Source: PWVB01 sp964530185 (GTDB taxonomy: Bacteria > Chloroflexota > Anaerolineae > B4-G1 > SLSP01). From it: a DNA stretch of 17,349 bases. The notes under the pieces were generated by a model, which made no database searches, was not told the DNA's origin, and saw only the letters and a program-made list of their open reading frames with translations. The stretch spans positions 1-17,349 of the forward strand of contig CAZHBB010000063.1 in the NCBI GenBank assembly GCA_964530185.1, given 5' to 3'. This document shows positions 7,767 through 14,677 of the stretch, in pieces. Position 1 is the first letter of the stretch. Each line of letters opens with the position of its first letter. A program made the translations under genes and the position numbers.

Positions 7767-7795
7767 AGTATAGCATATTCGCATGCCAATGTCAA
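7767..7795 (-). promoter_or_regulatory. strong sigma-A promoter of the importer operon
   Basis: On the minus strand TTGACA (7790-7795) and TATACT (7767-7772) have a 17-base spacer, with TGC before the -10. This is near consensus. The start near 7760 gives a leader of about 325 bases before the binding-protein gene. The TATGCTATACT core is the same as in the DeoR promoter. Operator-like site B lies about 36 bases upstream of the -35 box. Confidence 0.8.
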
Positions 7796-7831
7796 CTGTT
7801 CGGAGACAAGAAAAAGGAGAAAGTTGCTATA

Positions 7832-7848
7832 TCGGTCGATTTCGAAAG
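7832..7848 (+). promoter_or_regulatory. putative DeoR-type operator B
   Basis: TCGGTCGATTTCGAAAG matches 15 of 17 bases at 927-943 by the DeoR gene, and 13 of 17 on the minus strand at 8087-8103. TCGG and TCGA start 10 bp apart. It lies upstream of the importer promoter, in the region shared with the kinase operon, so a regulator bound here and at site C could act on both by looping. Confidence 0.55.
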
Positions 7849-8079
7849 TAATTCCACCGCGGTGCGCTACATTTCGATCTGCGTAGGCGTGATATGGAAT
7901 GAGAGCCTGCGTGTGGTGCGCCCGTCGGAGGACCAACGAAGGCCCTGAGGCGGTGGACGTGGTTTTCACTATACTGACCTACTCGAAGTCGGCTGCGGGT
8001 GAGGGCAATCCACGCGTCCTCTTGCTCCTCTCGCCGGGTTCGTGGTAGAGGCGCAAAACGTGGGGCTCAGCAACGATGC

Positions 8080-8103
8080 TCGAATTCGATCGAAAACGAC
8101 CGC
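8080..8103 (-). promoter_or_regulatory. putative DeoR-type operator C, beside the kinase promoter
   Basis: Read on the minus strand, 8103-8087 is GCGGTCGTTTTCGATCG, matching 13 of 17 bases of site B. The segment also holds TCGAA at 8080-8084 and 8090-8094, again 10 bp apart, and the perfect palindrome TTCGATCGAA (8085-8094). It ends 4 bases before the -35 box of the kinase promoter, a position suited to repression. Confidence 0.5.
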
Positions 8104-8107
8104 ATGA

Positions 8108-8136
8108 TTGACATGGGTGATTGTGCGTGATAAACT
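8108..8136 (+). promoter_or_regulatory. sigma-A promoter of the amino-sugar operon
   Basis: TTGACA (8108-8113) and TAAACT (8131-8136) are separated by 17 bases. Transcription would start near 8143, leaving a leader of about 80 bases before the kinase ATG at 8223. Operator-like site C abuts it on the upstream side. Confidence 0.75.
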
Positions 8137-8222
8137 AGCATTAGGGTGCGGAAAGTCGGGTGCACTCTCAATTGTGGGTTTCACGTGGCTGGTGCGACAC
8201 GGCTCTAGGAGATTACGATTTT

Positions 8223-9245
8223 ATGACGTCTGAGGGCACAAGAGGACGCATTTTCCTTGGCATCGATGGTGGTGGCACTAAGACGGATTGTTTGATAGCC
8301 AATGAGACAGGGCTGGTGCTTGGTTATGGGCGCGGTGGTCCTGTCAATCTCAATTTTGTCTCCGCGGAAACGGCGCGTGCCTCAATTACTGAGGCTGTGT
8401 GTGATGCTTGGCAGGCGGCCGGGTCACCATCCCTGCCGCCTGCTGTCGCAGGGGTGAGTGGCCCAATCTCTCTTGCCATGGCCGAGGAGGTCATTCGACG
8501 TGAGACGGGAACCGAGCAGGTGATTGGGGTGGGGGAGTGGGAAGCCGCCTGGTGGGCTGTTTCCCCCTGGTCAGGCTATCGCCATGGCATTGCTGTGGAC
8601 GCCGGTACCGGATCGCTGGCGGCTGGATTCAATAGGCGTGGTGAAAGGGCGGGGGCCGGAGGACTTGGGACGGTCTTGGGGGATGAGGGGAGTGGCTATT
8701 GGATCGGAATCCAGGCAATGAGGGCTGCCTTGCGCGCTGAAGATGGTCGAGAGCCGCCGACCCGGCTTCAGCAAGCCGTCCGCGAGGTGTTGGGCCTTAA
8801 GCACCTGCACGAATTGATTCCTCTCTTTTATCAAAAGGGGTTGGCGCGGCACGAGGTGGCGGCGCTCTGTCCTGTGGTGGTGGAAGTGGCAAAACAGGGA
8901 GACAAGAAGGCGCAGGCGATCTTGGCTGAGGCAGGCCGCGAGTTGGCTCTGGCAGTGATTGCCGTCGCGCGTAAGCTACGGATGGAGAATGAAACGTTTC
9001 CCGTCGTCGCATTTGGGTCTGTTTTCAAGGCGGGAGAGCTGATCTTGGGTCCCTTCCGTGAGGCTGTGCTTAAGGTGGCCCCCAACGCAGAGATCGTCGT
9101 GGCGCATCACGCTCCTGTCGTCGGGTCCCTGGTGAGAGCGATGATGCATGGAGGTGTTGAGCTCACCGATCAGCTACTGGCTCGATTGGAAGAAGGGCTG
9201 CGTCGCGAGCCGTCATTGCTGGCCGGGGACCCTCAGGTGGATTGA
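8223..9245 (+). CDS. N-acetylglucosamine kinase-like protein (BadF/BadG/BcrA/BcrD ATPase family)
   Basis: This ASKHA-fold sugar kinase of 340 residues is expected to phosphorylate GlcNAc (or a related amino sugar) with ATP in the cytoplasm. The N-terminal phosphate-1 loop FLGIDGGGTKTD lies at residues 11-22, the phosphate-2 motif AVDAGTGSLAAG near 123-134, and GGLGTVLGDEGSGYWIG near 145-161; the last is typical of the GlcNAc-kinase branch rather than of benzoyl-CoA reductase ATPases. The ATG at 8223 has AGGAGA at 8207-8212. A longer in-frame reading from 8160 is possible but lacks a ribosome site, and its extra residues are unlike the family. It is the first gene of the operon, 20 bases before the SIS gene. 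With an ABC importer rather than a PTS, a cytoplasmic kinase is needed, which fits. GlcNAc rather than GalNAc, MurNAc or glucosamine is inferred from the nearby nagA. Confidence 0.88.
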   Translation: MTSEGTRGRIFLGIDGGGTKTDCLIANETGLVLGYGRGGPVNLNFVSAETARASITEAVCDAWQAAGSPSLPPAVAGVSGPISLAMAEEVIRRETGTEQVIGVGEWEAAWWAVSPWSGYRHGIAVDAGTGSLAAGFNRRGERAGAGGLGTVLGDEGSGYWIGIQAMRAALRAEDGREPPTRLQQAVREVLGLKHLHELIPLFYQKGLARHEVAALCPVVVEVAKQGDKKAQAILAEAGRELALAVIAVARKLRMENETFPVVAFGSVFKAGELILGPFREAVLKVAPNAEIVVAHHAPVVGSLVRAMMHGGVELTDQLLARLEEGLRREPSLLAGDPQVD

Positions 9246-9265
9246 AACATTTTGGGGAGGTTATT

Positions 9266-10006
9266 ATGTCCGCGCTGGAGTATATGGAAAAGAGTAGTGA
9301 GATTTTGGAACGTATCCGTTCTACTCAGTTACCGGTGATTCGGGAGGCTGCCAAGCTGATCGCTGATTCGATGGCCAATGGTGGCGCGCTACACTACTTC
9401 GATAGCGGCCATTGTACCGGCGAACTCCTGGGGCGTGCAGGAGGGCTGTTTGCTATTCATCCTATCAAGGTCAACGTACGGGTGGATCATCCATTGCCGC
9501 CCGGTCGCGAGCCCAGTGAAGAGGCGCGGAAGGGTTGGTATCAGGATGAGCATGTGGTAGATTTCGTGGTTGATCATTGCCACTTCCGTCCCGGCGATGT
9601 GTTGCTTCTCTGTTCGGTCTCTGGCTCGAGCCCGTTTACTGTGGAGTTGGCACTGAAGGCTCAAGCGCGCGGCGTGCAAGTCGTGGCGATCACCTCACCG
9701 ACTTATAGCAAAGCTATTAAATCGCGCCATTCCTCAGGTAAGTTTCTCTACCAGGTGGCCGATATCGTGATCGATAATTGTGGTGAGGTGGGCGACGCGA
9801 TCCTCGAAATTCCCGGCCTAGACGCGAAGGCGTGTCCTTCCTCAGGGCTAGCTTTTGTGTTTATCAGTTGGTCGTTGATCGCGGAACTGCTTCGCGACCT
9901 CACTGCGCGCGGGCTGAAGCCCCATGTGTATCAGAGTATTAATCTCCCAGGATCGAGGGAGTTCAATGAGGAGGCAAAAACTGCCTATGAGCGCACAGGA
10001 ATCTGA
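9266..10006 (+). CDS. single-SIS-domain phosphosugar-binding protein (UPF0309/COG4821-like), copy 1
   Basis: This 246-residue protein has one SIS fold (SIS_2 type). The phosphosugar loop is CSVSGSSPFTVELALKAQ (near 117-134), followed by VVAITSPTYSKAIKSRHSSGK and ADIVIDNCGEVGDA, all typical of the UPF0309 group, whose reaction is not settled. ATG at 9266 is set by GGGGAGG at 9254-9260; an in-frame TTG at 9242 overlaps the kinase stop and is less likely. The gene lies 20 bases after the kinase gene and 4 bases before nagA. It is clearly paralogous to the protein at 11245-11982 (shared RAGGL, SVSG, SRHSSGK, GDA-LE, K-CP-SG). The pathway lacks a visible GlcN-6-P deaminase, so deamination/isomerisation of GlcN-6-P is a candidate role. 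It is not MurQ: it is shorter than the roughly 300 residues usual for MurQ and I do not see the etherase signatures. Confidence 0.85.
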   Translation: MSALEYMEKSSEILERIRSTQLPVIREAAKLIADSMANGGALHYFDSGHCTGELLGRAGGLFAIHPIKVNVRVDHPLPPGREPSEEARKGWYQDEHVVDFVVDHCHFRPGDVLLLCSVSGSSPFTVELALKAQARGVQVVAITSPTYSKAIKSRHSSGKFLYQVADIVIDNCGEVGDAILEIPGLDAKACPSSGLAFVFISWSLIAELLRDLTARGLKPHVYQSINLPGSREFNEEAKTAYERTGI

Positions 10007-10010
10007 AGCT

Positions 10011-11186
10011 ATGTTGGTGGTCACTGGCGGGCGTGTGGTGGTGCCCGGTGCGGTCCTGTCACCCGGCACGGTCGTGGTTGGTGGGGGAAAGATTCTCGCG
10101 GTTGAAGAAGGTGTGTATCGAGAGGGGGATGTCCTCCCCTCGGGCTTGAGGGTCATGGGCAGTGTCATTCATGCGGAGGGTCTGACCGTAGCCCCTGGGC
10201 TAATCGACATTCACGTCCATGGTGCTATCGGCTATGACACCATGGATGCCACTCCTGAGGCCATTGCGGGAATGGCGCGCTTCTTCGCGCAGCACGGTGT
10301 GACTAGCTTCCTGCCGACGACGGTGACGGCGGGACGCTCGGAGACACTAGCAGCTATCGAAAATGTAGCACGCTGCCTGGGGCCGCAGGCCGGGGGGGCT
10401 GAGGTGCTCGGTATACACCTGGAGGGACCCTATGTGAATGTTGAGAAGAAGGGTGCCCAATCGCCCCTCCATATTCGTCCCGCTGATCCGGAGGAGTACA
10501 AGGCTTTCTTCAAGGCTGGCCCCGTGCGGTTGATTACGCTGGCTCCGGAGATTGAGGCGAACCGGGATCTGATCCCCTTCGCGGTTGAACATGGCGCTGC
10601 AGTGGCTGTTGGTCATTCGACTGCCACCTACGATGAGGTCTTGGAAGCCGTCTCGTTAGGACTCAACCAGGCCACTCATACTTTCAATGGGATGAATGGC
10701 CTACACCACCGGCGACCGGGAACAGCAGGTGCCGTACTTAGTTGTGATGAGATCTATGCGCAGGTCATCGTCGACTTCATTCACCTCCATCCAGCCGTGG
10801 TGAAGATCTTGGTGCGTGCGAAGGGGCTCGAGCGGACGGTTCTTATCACCGATGCGATCCGTGCAGCGGGGATGCCTGATGGGACGTATGAATTGGGCGG
10901 GCTGGAGGTCACTGTCAAGGACGGCGCAGCCCGCTTAGCCTCGGGGAGCCTAGCAGGCAGCACGCTCACCTTGGATCGGGCGGTGCGCAACGTGATGGAG
11001 GCCACAGGGCTCTCGCTCGTGGAGGTCTTGACCATGGCCACCATCACTGCAGCACATTCCATTGGTGAGGCAGAGCGTAAGGGGAGTCTGGAGCCGGGTA
11101 AGGACGCGGACATCATCCTGTTGGATGAGGCGCATAAGGTGAAGATGACGATAGTCGGTGGCACAGTGGTCTATCGTGCGGACTAG
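10011..11186 (+). CDS. nagA: N-acetylglucosamine-6-phosphate deacetylase
   Basis: This amidohydrolase converts GlcNAc-6-P to GlcN-6-P and acetate in the cytoplasm. With ATG at 10011 it has 391 residues, close to the usual length of about 380-390. Motifs in order are: GLIDIHVHG with His68 and His70, HLEGPYVN with the metal ligand Glu138, VGHSTATYDE with His202, ATHTFNGMNGLHHRRPG with His223, and VLITDAIRAAGMPDG with the catalytic Asp281, then LASGSLAGS. The HxH pair is complete, unlike E. coli NagA where it is replaced, so a fuller metal site is likely. In-frame starts at 9987 (AGGAGG 12 bases upstream) and 9966 would overlap the SIS gene; 10011 gives the typical N-terminus MLVVTGGRVV and a 4-base gap, but 9987 cannot be excluded. 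It sits between two SIS genes and is surely co-expressed with them. Confidence 0.95.
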   Translation: MLVVTGGRVVVPGAVLSPGTVVVGGGKILAVEEGVYREGDVLPSGLRVMGSVIHAEGLTVAPGLIDIHVHGAIGYDTMDATPEAIAGMARFFAQHGVTSFLPTTVTAGRSETLAAIENVARCLGPQAGGAEVLGIHLEGPYVNVEKKGAQSPLHIRPADPEEYKAFFKAGPVRLITLAPEIEANRDLIPFAVEHGAAVAVGHSTATYDEVLEAVSLGLNQATHTFNGMNGLHHRRPGTAGAVLSCDEIYAQVIVDFIHLHPAVVKILVRAKGLERTVLITDAIRAAGMPDGTYELGGLEVTVKDGAARLASGSLAGSTLTLDRAVRNVMEATGLSLVEVLTMATITAAHSIGEAERKGSLEPGKDADIILLDEAHKVKMTIVGGTVVYRAD

Positions 11187-11244
11187 AGTCGTCGGATGCT
11201 TCGGTAGGGGTACCCATCACTTTCCATGATGAGGAGGTGCAGCG

Positions 11245-11982
11245 ATGAAATCCAAAGAATATTTGGAACAGGCGATTGACTTTCTACAGCGTATTCAGGA
11301 GACCCAGCTTGACAGGATAGAGGAGGCTGCTGACGTTATCAGCCAGGCCATCATTGATGGTCACAGCCTCTTTGGGTTTGGGTGCACCCATTCTTCCCTG
11401 CCCATCGAGGACATCTTCTACCGGGCCGGGGGGTTGATGTTGGTCAACCCAATCTTTGCCCCAGGTCTATCACTCGATATCCGCCCGCCGACTTTCACGT
11501 CCAAGCTTGAGCGATTGGAGGGCTATGCCCAACTGGTTTTGGACCGCACACCGGCTAAGGCGGGGGATGTGCTTATCCTCGTTTCCGTCTCTGGGCGCAA
11601 TCCAGTGCCGGTCGAGATGGCAAAGGCCGCCAAAGCGAAAGGGATGACGGTTATTGGCGTCACTTCTATGGCCTACACCACCGCATTCCCCTCTCGCCAC
11701 TCAAGCGGCAAGAAGATGTACGAGTATGCCGATGTGGTCATCGACAATCAGGCGCCTCCAGGAGATGCTGTTCTAGAAGTAGAGGGATTACCCCAGAAGT
11801 GTTGTCCGATCTCCGGTATCACCAGCATTGCTGTGCTCCACGCTCTGGTTGCTGAAACGGTCGAGCGGCTGATCGCAAAGGGCTTTACACCGCCGGTTTA
11901 CTTGGCGTCCAACGCTGAGGGGGGGGACGAGTGGAACGCCCGACTCCTGGAGGAGTTCAAGGATCGGATCTTTTATCTGTAG
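11245..11982 (+). CDS. single-SIS-domain phosphosugar-binding protein (UPF0309/COG4821-like), copy 2
   Basis: This 245-residue paralogue of the protein at 9266-10006 is the last gene of the operon, 58 bases after nagA. GAGGAGG at 11231-11237 with a 7-base gap sets the ATG. The SIS core reads LVSVSGRNPVPVEMAKAAK, then VIGVTSMAYTTAFPSRHSSGK and ADVVIDNQAPPGDAVLEV. It differs from copy 1 in the first substrate loop (FGFGCTHSSLPIED against YFDSGHCTGELLG) and lacks part of the insert near residues 70-95, so the two proteins may bind different phosphosugars or form a mixed dimer, since SIS active sites usually lie at a dimer interface. Its reaction is unknown; GlcN-6-P deaminase/isomerase is a candidate from context only. 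Confidence 0.84.
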   Translation: MKSKEYLEQAIDFLQRIQETQLDRIEEAADVISQAIIDGHSLFGFGCTHSSLPIEDIFYRAGGLMLVNPIFAPGLSLDIRPPTFTSKLERLEGYAQLVLDRTPAKAGDVLILVSVSGRNPVPVEMAKAAKAKGMTVIGVTSMAYTTAFPSRHSSGKKMYEYADVVIDNQAPPGDAVLEVEGLPQKCCPISGITSIAVLHALVAETVERLIAKGFTPPVYLASNAEGGDEWNARLLEEFKDRIFYL

Positions 11983-12026
11983 CCCTGTGTAGGGGAATAA
12001 ATGCCTCAGACTGAGTGCTCGGGCCG

Positions 12027-12063
12027 GGCACAGAGGCGCGGCTTTGCGCCGCGCCTCTGTGCC
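12027..12063. terminator. long GC-rich stem-loop between convergent operons
   Basis: GGCACAGAGGCGCGGC (12027-12042) and its exact complement (12048-12063) form a 16-bp stem with a 5-base loop, 45 bases after the second SIS gene and about 107 bases past the end of the sulfatase-fold gene on the other strand. No T run follows on either side, so stopping may need Rho or the stem may protect the 3' end. The rest of 11983-12169 shows nothing recognisable. Confidence 0.6.
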
Positions 12064-12169
12064 TGGGTGGCGTAGGATTTAGAGCTCTCCTTGCCATGAT
12101 GTAGCGTCCATTTTCGGGTATTGTGCGCAGCCAGCCTAAATGTCGATGCAGGGCGAAGACTGTGCCCGC

Positions 12170-13618
12170 TTATCCGCTCGATGATCTGACACGTCGTGCC
12201 CGCGTGGTGAAGTAGACTGTCAGTGGACCGGGCGCTGGGTCGCACACCTCTGGGAAGTGCGCTGGCAACGGCTGTCCCAGGACCGCCTCAAGCCGCGCCC
12301 GCTGGCGGGCCACCACCTCGGGGTGGCTGTCGTATACGTTGTGACGCTCTCCAGGATCGGTGTGCAGGTCGTAGAGCTCAGGGGCAGGGTCCTCCTCGTG
12401 GACCGTCACGATGTAAGCCCAATCGTCATCACGGACGGCGGCGCGACCGCCCGCGTTGCCCGTCACAAAGCTCGCCCAACCCGTCACGATGTGATCGCGG
12501 AGAGCTGGGCGTTCGCCGGTTACCAATGTCCATGCGTCTTGCCCTTCCACGTTGGCGTAAGGGATCTCCAGCAGCCGCAGCAAGGTGGGCATCAAATCGT
12601 GGCTCTGTACGAACGGCGTGACCGTCAGATCGTGCGGACCATCGGGATGACGCACGCAAAGCGGGATCTGAGTGTTGAACGGGTGCAGCTCAGATGCACC
12701 CTTGCCGAAACGCCCCTGATCCATGAGTTGCGTGCCGTGGTCGCTGGTCAGCACAACAACGGTGTCGTCCCAGAGCTTCAGGCGGTCAATCGTTTCCAGG
12801 AGAACGCCCACCCATTTGTCCACGAAAGTGACCTCGCCCAGATAGAGGGCCCTGATGCGTGCTTTCTCCTCCGGGGTGGCCGCGTCGTTGTCGGGGTAGA
12901 TGTATTCGATGCCTGGTGTTCCCTCCCACGCGTAGTAACGGTCAGCATAAGCACGCGGTGGGTCCCATGGCTCGTGGGGATCAAAGGAGTCGACCCACAG
13001 GAAGAAAGGCGCATTGCCGGCGTTGTCCTCCAGCCAGCGCGCTGCAGACCGAAAGACGCGCGCACACTGATAATCCTCCTCCGATACCCGATCGCGTTGA
13101 TTGAAGAGGTACTGCACCAGCCGCGCGACCCGTGGTGAGTCCAGCGGCTCACGCGTATAGCGGCGCACTTTGTCGGCGATGCTGTCCAAGCTGCCCCCGC
13201 GCCAGTTGTCGGTCTCCTGGCCACGGATGAAATCGTAGGTGACGAACCCACGTGTGTAGTTCATAGTTGGCTTGAACATATGATAGGTGTCGGCGACCAG
13301 GCCGGTGAAGTACCCACGCTCTAGGAGGACTTCGGCCAGGGTATCCTGATGCGGCGGGATCTTGTGCCAGCCGGGGGCATGATGCCAGTGACCGCGGCGG
13401 TCGAACTGGTAGCGCCAGGGGAATGAGCGGTGACCGGTGAAGAAAGCTCGCCGCATTTGTAGGGTAGGTTGTCCCTCGCCGAAAGCGCGCACGAACCTGA
13501 CCGATTCCCGAGCGAATGCGTCCATGTTGGGGGTGGCTACCTCGCGGAGCGCTTTGTCCGGCCCAACACAGTCTGCGCGCAGGGTATCTAGGCAGATCAC
13601 TATAGCGTTCAGCGGCAT
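12170..13618 (-). CDS. sulfatase/alkaline-phosphatase-fold hydrolase with Thr at the nucleophile position
   Basis: This 482-residue protein of the sulfatase family (PF00884 fold) starts at ATG 13618, where AAGGAG (13625-13630) sits 6 bases upstream. The N-terminus AIVICLDTLRADCVG holds the first metal Asp (residue 11). TPNMDAFARESVRF follows, then the nucleophile region GQPTLQMRRAFFTGHR (49-64), FFLWVDSFDPHEPWDPP, and the metal motif VVVLTSDHGTQL near 287-298 with GKGASELHPFNTQIPL just after. Classical sulfatases have C/S-x-P-S-R before xxxxTG, with Cys or Ser becoming formylglycine; here the aligned residue is Thr52. Thr nucleophiles are known in the superfamily in NPP phosphodiesterases and phosphonoacetate hydrolase, so a phosphodiester or other phosphoryl substrate is as likely as a sulfate ester. 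No signal peptide is seen, so it is probably cytoplasmic. The EamA gene ends 96 bases upstream and may share a transcript. Confidence 0.88.
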   Translation of the reverse strand: MPLNAIVICLDTLRADCVGPDKALREVATPNMDAFARESVRFVRAFGEGQPTLQMRRAFFTGHRSFPWRYQFDRRGHWHHAPGWHKIPPHQDTLAEVLLERGYFTGLVADTYHMFKPTMNYTRGFVTYDFIRGQETDNWRGGSLDSIADKVRRYTREPLDSPRVARLVQYLFNQRDRVSEEDYQCARVFRSAARWLEDNAGNAPFFLWVDSFDPHEPWDPPRAYADRYYAWEGTPGIEYIYPDNDAATPEEKARIRALYLGEVTFVDKWVGVLLETIDRLKLWDDTVVVLTSDHGTQLMDQGRFGKGASELHPFNTQIPLCVRHPDGPHDLTVTPFVQSHDLMPTLLRLLEIPYANVEGQDAWTLVTGERPALRDHIVTGWASFVTGNAGGRAAVRDDDWAYIVTVHEEDPAPELYDLHTDPGERHNVYDSHPEVVARQRARLEAVLGQPLPAHFPEVCDPAPGPLTVYFTTRARRVRSSSG

Positions 13619-13714
13619 GGCTCGCTCCTTCATGTTCGGAAATGGGTCCTCATTCGATGTTAATCGCTCTGCTGGTGAGTGCAAATGGAACACGACAACC
13701 TTACTTTCGAGGGG

Positions 13715-14605
13715 CTACGTGTCTCGGTCAGGCGCCTGGCGGTCAGCAGTGAGCGAGCGCAACACGACACCACCGACGACCAACAGTGCGCCGAGGCATG
13801 CCCTTGGACCCGGGCGCTCGCCCAGCACCAGGGCGACCCACAGTGGGTTGAGGATAGGCTCCAGCATAGTGATCAGCGTTGCCTCCAGCGCCGAGGCGTA
13901 CGGGATGGCACGGGCGTAAAACATGAAAGCCAGCCCGATCTGAAAGACCCCCAACAACAGGATGAGCCCTATGTCCCGGGGTGTGAACGCCTCGCCAAGG
14001 AGGCTTGGAAAACCGACGACGGCCGCGAACCCATAGCTCAGCAGGATCACCTGGGCAGCCGCGTCCGAGCCACCGTCACAGCGGCCCAGGTGACGCGTCA
14101 CAATCGTAAAGACCGCGACGGTGAAGCCGCTGAGCAGCGCCAGTAGGTTGCCTGTCAGCCCGTCGGCACTCAGGCGATCGCCGAAGAAGAAGGCCAGGCC
14201 CAGAAACAGGATCACCATAGTGATCCAATCGATGCGCCTGGGATGTTCGCCAAGGAGCCAGATCCCAAGCGGGACGACGTAGAGGGGAGAGGTGTACTGT
14301 AGGAAGATGGCGTTAGCGGCCGTCGTCATGCGGGTGGCGAGGATGAAGAGGATCTGAGTTGCCAATAGCGCCACGGCACCAATGTAGTGGGTTATGCTCA
14401 ATCGTAGGCGGGTACCCCGCAGGTAGACCAGGAGCACGCTCGCTGCGACAAGGCCGCGCCCGGCAAGGACCGAGAGCGGGCTCCAACTACTCAGCTTGAC
14501 CAGGAGCCCACCGGTACTCCAGAGCAGGGCAGCGCACACAAGGTATAGAGGTGCGAGCCGGGCTGGCTGCCGAGATGTGATGTCTTGTGCTGTGGCGTGT
14601 GACAT
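13715..14605 (-). CDS. EamA-family (DMT superfamily) transporter
   Basis: This 296-residue inner-membrane protein has the EamA duplication: repeat 1 at about 20-143 and repeat 2 at about 150-285, about ten TM segments in all. Typical marks are LVCAALLWSTGGLLVKL in TM1, ANAIFLQYTSPLYVVPLGIWLLGEHP at the end of repeat 1, and ALEATLITMLEPILNPLWVALVLGE at the end of repeat 2. DMT proteins of this type export amino acids or other small metabolites; the substrate cannot be told. There is no Shine-Dalgarno sequence before ATG 14605, and TATAAT ends 7 bases upstream of it, so the mRNA may be leaderless. It is followed after 96 bases by the sulfatase-fold gene on the same strand and preceded by the beta-lactamase-fold gene 72 bases upstream. 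Confidence 0.93.
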   Translation of the reverse strand: MSHATAQDITSRQPARLAPLYLVCAALLWSTGGLLVKLSSWSPLSVLAGRGLVAASVLLVYLRGTRLRLSITHYIGAVALLATQILFILATRMTTAANAIFLQYTSPLYVVPLGIWLLGEHPRRIDWITMVILFLGLAFFFGDRLSADGLTGNLLALLSGFTVAVFTIVTRHLGRCDGGSDAAAQVILLSYGFAAVVGFPSLLGEAFTPRDIGLILLLGVFQIGLAFMFYARAIPYASALEATLITMLEPILNPLWVALVLGERPGPRACLGALLVVGGVVLRSLTADRQAPDRDT

Positions 14606-14612
14606 AGGGGCA

Positions 14613-14641
14613 ATTATAGACCACGCTTGATGCGATGCCAG
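14613..14641 (-). promoter_or_regulatory. promoter giving a probable leaderless EamA mRNA
   Basis: On the minus strand the perfect -10 TATAAT (14613-14618) and a partial -35 CTGGCA (14636-14641) are 17 bases apart. Only 7 bases separate the -10 from the ATG at 14605, so transcription should begin at or next to the A of the start codon. Confidence 0.6.
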
Positions 14642-14677
14642 AGCTGGGATTGCCCTCAGATCGTGGGGGTGTGTGTC

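Noticed and set aside
7640..8184. Two minus-strand open frames (7640-7969 and 7969-8184) in the importer/kinase divergent region
   Set aside because: They cover the importer promoter, both operator-like sites and the kinase promoter, have no ribosome site, and their products look like nothing known; better explained as regulatory DNA.
9266..11982. MurNAc-6-phosphate etherase (MurQ) identity for one of the SIS proteins
   Set aside because: MurQ is longer (about 300 residues) and I do not see its signature motifs; the HSSGK and GDA-LE features fit the UPF0309 group better.
12257..13138. Plus-strand open frame of 293 codons opposite the sulfatase-fold gene
   Set aside because: The minus-strand frame has clear superfamily motifs; the long opposite frame follows from GC-rich codon use.
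12170..13618. Classical formylglycine arylsulfatase
   Set aside because: The Cys/Ser-x-Pro-Ser-Arg signature is absent; Thr is at the nucleophile position.
13701..13710. Fourth DeoR-type site: TCGAAAGTAA on the minus strand, also seen at 7842-7851
   Set aside because: Only the right-hand part of the motif is shared, the upstream TCGGTC part is missing, and it lies just after the EamA stop with no clear promoter nearby.
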